Source: Bacillota bacterium
Lineage (GTDB): Bacteria > Bacillota > Clostridia > Lachnospirales > Lachnospiraceae
DNA: 7,147 nt
Assembly (NCBI GenBank): GCA_023424235.1
Contig: JAFAEB010000016.1
Location: 1 to 7,147 of the forward strand
Reading direction: 5' to 3'
This document shows, piece after piece, positions 6,119 to 7,147 of this stretch (its first letter is position 1; each line of letters starts with the position of its first letter). Under the pieces are notes generated by a model, which had not been told where the DNA came from, searched no databases, and saw nothing but the letters and a program-made list of their open reading frames with translations. A program made the position numbers and the translations under genes.

Positions 6119-6502
6119 TTGATACAAATAGCTTTAATTGGTATAACCGTTGTCTTAATAACTGTTTTATTTAAGAACAATAAGCCTGAATTTGCTTTGA
6201 TTATAAGCCTTGTAGGTTGCATCCTTATCTTTTATTTAGGTGTGAGTAAATTAGAGATTATAATTAATACAATAAAAAAAATTCAAAATTACATAAGTCT
6301 GAATCAAACATACATTAACATACTACTTAAAATCATAGGAATTACTTATGTAGCAGAGTTTTCATCAAGCATATGTAAGGATTGTGGACATACTGCTGTT
6401 GCAAATCAAATTGAATTAGTAGGTAAATTAACGATACTAGCTACTGGTATGCCAATATTATTAGCACTCCTTGATACAATAAATGATTTTTTAGTGCTAT
6501 AA
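6119..6502 (+). CDS. spoIIIAD: stage III sporulation protein SpoIIIAD
   Basis: The 127-residue polytopic membrane protein has hydrophobic segments near residues 3-18, 24-42, 64-78 and 102-124. The family signature lies at 76-104, with TYVAEFSSSICKDCG followed by a segment ending ELVGK. The N-terminal half, with KNNKPEFALIISL at 19-31, mirrors the SpoIIIAC pattern. It is a membrane part of the SpoIIIA complex in the mother-cell membrane. The start is a TTG at 6119. The ribosome site, AGTGAGGTG at 6104-6112, is weaker than those of its neighbours and begins right after the spoIIIAC stop, so translational coupling is plausible. Two cysteines, C86 and C89, and H91 lie in the signature loop. I recall alanine and glutamate as common at the latter two positions, but this needs an alignment. 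Confidence 0.94.
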   Translation: MIQIALIGITVVLITVLFKNNKPEFALIISLVGCILIFYLGVSKLEIIINTIKKIQNYISLNQTYINILLKIIGITYVAEFSSSICKDCGHTAVANQIELVGKLTILATGMPILLALLDTINDFLVL

Positions 6503-6532
6503 ATAAGTAACAAATGAATAAGGAGGATACCA

Positions 6533-7147
6533 ATGGTTAGCATAAAGCGATTAATTCCACTGTTTCTTATACTTACAATCTATATCATATTCCCTGCAAA
6601 AGTTAGAGCCGTGAATGTAGAGGAATACCAAAATATGGACTTTGATTATAGTGAGATTCAAGATGTTATTGATGATGTACTAAGCTCAAAAGATAAAATT
6701 AGCTTTAAAGATTATATTATGAAATTGATTCAAGGTGGAAGTACCTTTTCCTTTCAACAAATATTAGAAGATATAAAGACAGGTATAAAGAATGAAATAA
6801 AAGCAAATCTAGGTATTTTAACTAGCTTAATATCAGTTGCCATAATTGCCGCGGTTTTTACTAATTTTTCCTTTGCCTTTCAGAATAATCAGGTTGCAGA
6901 AACTGGTTTTTATGTATCATACTTGTTGCTTTTTAGTATATTAACCGTTTCCTTTGTCGGAGCATCCCAAATAGCGAAAGAGGCATTAGAAGCAGTACTT
7001 AGTTTTATGAAAGCCTTAATACCAACCTATTTTTTAGCAGTTACCTTTAGCTCTAGTGCTACTACGTCCACTGTTTTTTATCAGGCGACCTTGTATCTTA
7101 TAACTTTTGTAGATTTACTTCTTATTAGGCTAGTAATACCATTAATC
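6533..7147 (+). CDS. spoIIIAE: stage III sporulation protein SpoIIIAE, N-terminal 205 residues (cut by window end)
   Basis: The frame is open from the ATG at 6533 to the last base, ending on a complete codon; no stop is reached. The usual family length is about 380-400 residues, so roughly half is present. The N-terminus looks like a signal peptide: basic SIKR at residues 3-6, a hydrophobic core at 8-20, and a possible cleavage site after AKVRA at 22-26. A polar region follows, with MDFDYSEIQDVIDDVL at 35-50, then FKDYIMKLIQGG at 58-69. Membrane segments lie near 94-112, 125-143, 160-172 and 183-204. It is the large polytopic membrane component of the SpoIIIA complex and is proposed to act with SpoIIIAA in transport to the forespore. 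AAGGAGGAT at 6520-6528 is a strong ribosome site. The 30-base gap after spoIIIAD holds no terminator, so it belongs to the same operon. Confidence 0.94.
   Translation, partial: MVSIKRLIPLFLILTIYIIFPAKVRAVNVEEYQNMDFDYSEIQDVIDDVLSSKDKISFKDYIMKLIQGGSTFSFQQILEDIKTGIKNEIKANLGILTSLISVAIIAAVFTNFSFAFQNNQVAETGFYVSYLLLFSILTVSFVGASQIAKEALEAVLSFMKALIPTYFLAVTFSSSATTSTVFYQATLYLITFVDLLLIRLVIPLI

Noticed and set aside
5618..6222. Minus-strand frames at 5618-5863 and 5860-6222 opposite spoIIIAB to spoIIIAD
   Set aside because: They lie opposite conserved, co-directional sporulation genes, with no motif or promoter support.
1..7147. Mobile elements, CRISPR arrays, tRNA or rRNA genes, riboswitches, or a novel defence system
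   Set aside because: No transposase, direct repeat array, cloverleaf or recognisable aptamer was seen. All long gaps are short and are explained by terminators or promoters.

Overview
The window is AT-rich, codes on both strands, and carries strong AGGAGG-type ribosome binding sites. It also holds the start of a spoIIIA sporulation operon, so the source is an endospore-forming Firmicute. The short, archaeal/clostridial-type LeuD, the gene content and the base composition fit a Clostridia member, plausibly Lachnospiraceae. That placement is inference from style; no marker gene here settles it.

Layout from left to right. (1) Bases 1-563 hold the last codons of leuC and the complete leuD, the two subunits of isopropylmalate isomerase for leucine synthesis, closed by a hairpin terminator. 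(2) Bases 564-752 are a gap with two hairpins and a likely promoter for the next gene. (3) Bases 753-1625 encode a DegV/FakB-type fatty-acid-binding protein. Bases 1694-3292 encode a 532-residue metallo-beta-lactamase/beta-CASP protein, probably an RNA-processing nuclease. No terminator is visible between these two. (4) A hairpin at 3302-3327 separates that gene from the convergent aroE (shikimate dehydrogenase, minus strand, start at 4112), and can serve both strands. (5) A 261-bp divergent gap (4113-4373) follows. It holds two sequences resembling sigma-E promoters pointing right. (6) From 4374 to the right edge runs spoIIIAA-AB-AC-AD-AE, the last one cut by the window end.

The spoIIIA genes work together. 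They encode the mother-cell half of the channel or secretion-like complex that, with forespore SpoIIQ, links mother cell and forespore during engulfment. SpoIIIAA is the cytoplasmic ATPase; AB, AC, AD and AE are membrane components. AF, AG and AH would be expected beyond the right edge. The other genes are metabolic or housekeeping neighbours with no evident functional link to sporulation.

I found no mobile element, CRISPR array, RNA gene or toxin-antitoxin pair, and no convincing new system. The points most worth a second look are the paired sigma-E-like promoters before spoIIIAA, the unusual cofactor loop and small size of AroE, the alternating ATG/TTG starts in the spoIIIA operon, and the duplicated promoter-like motifs before the DegV gene.
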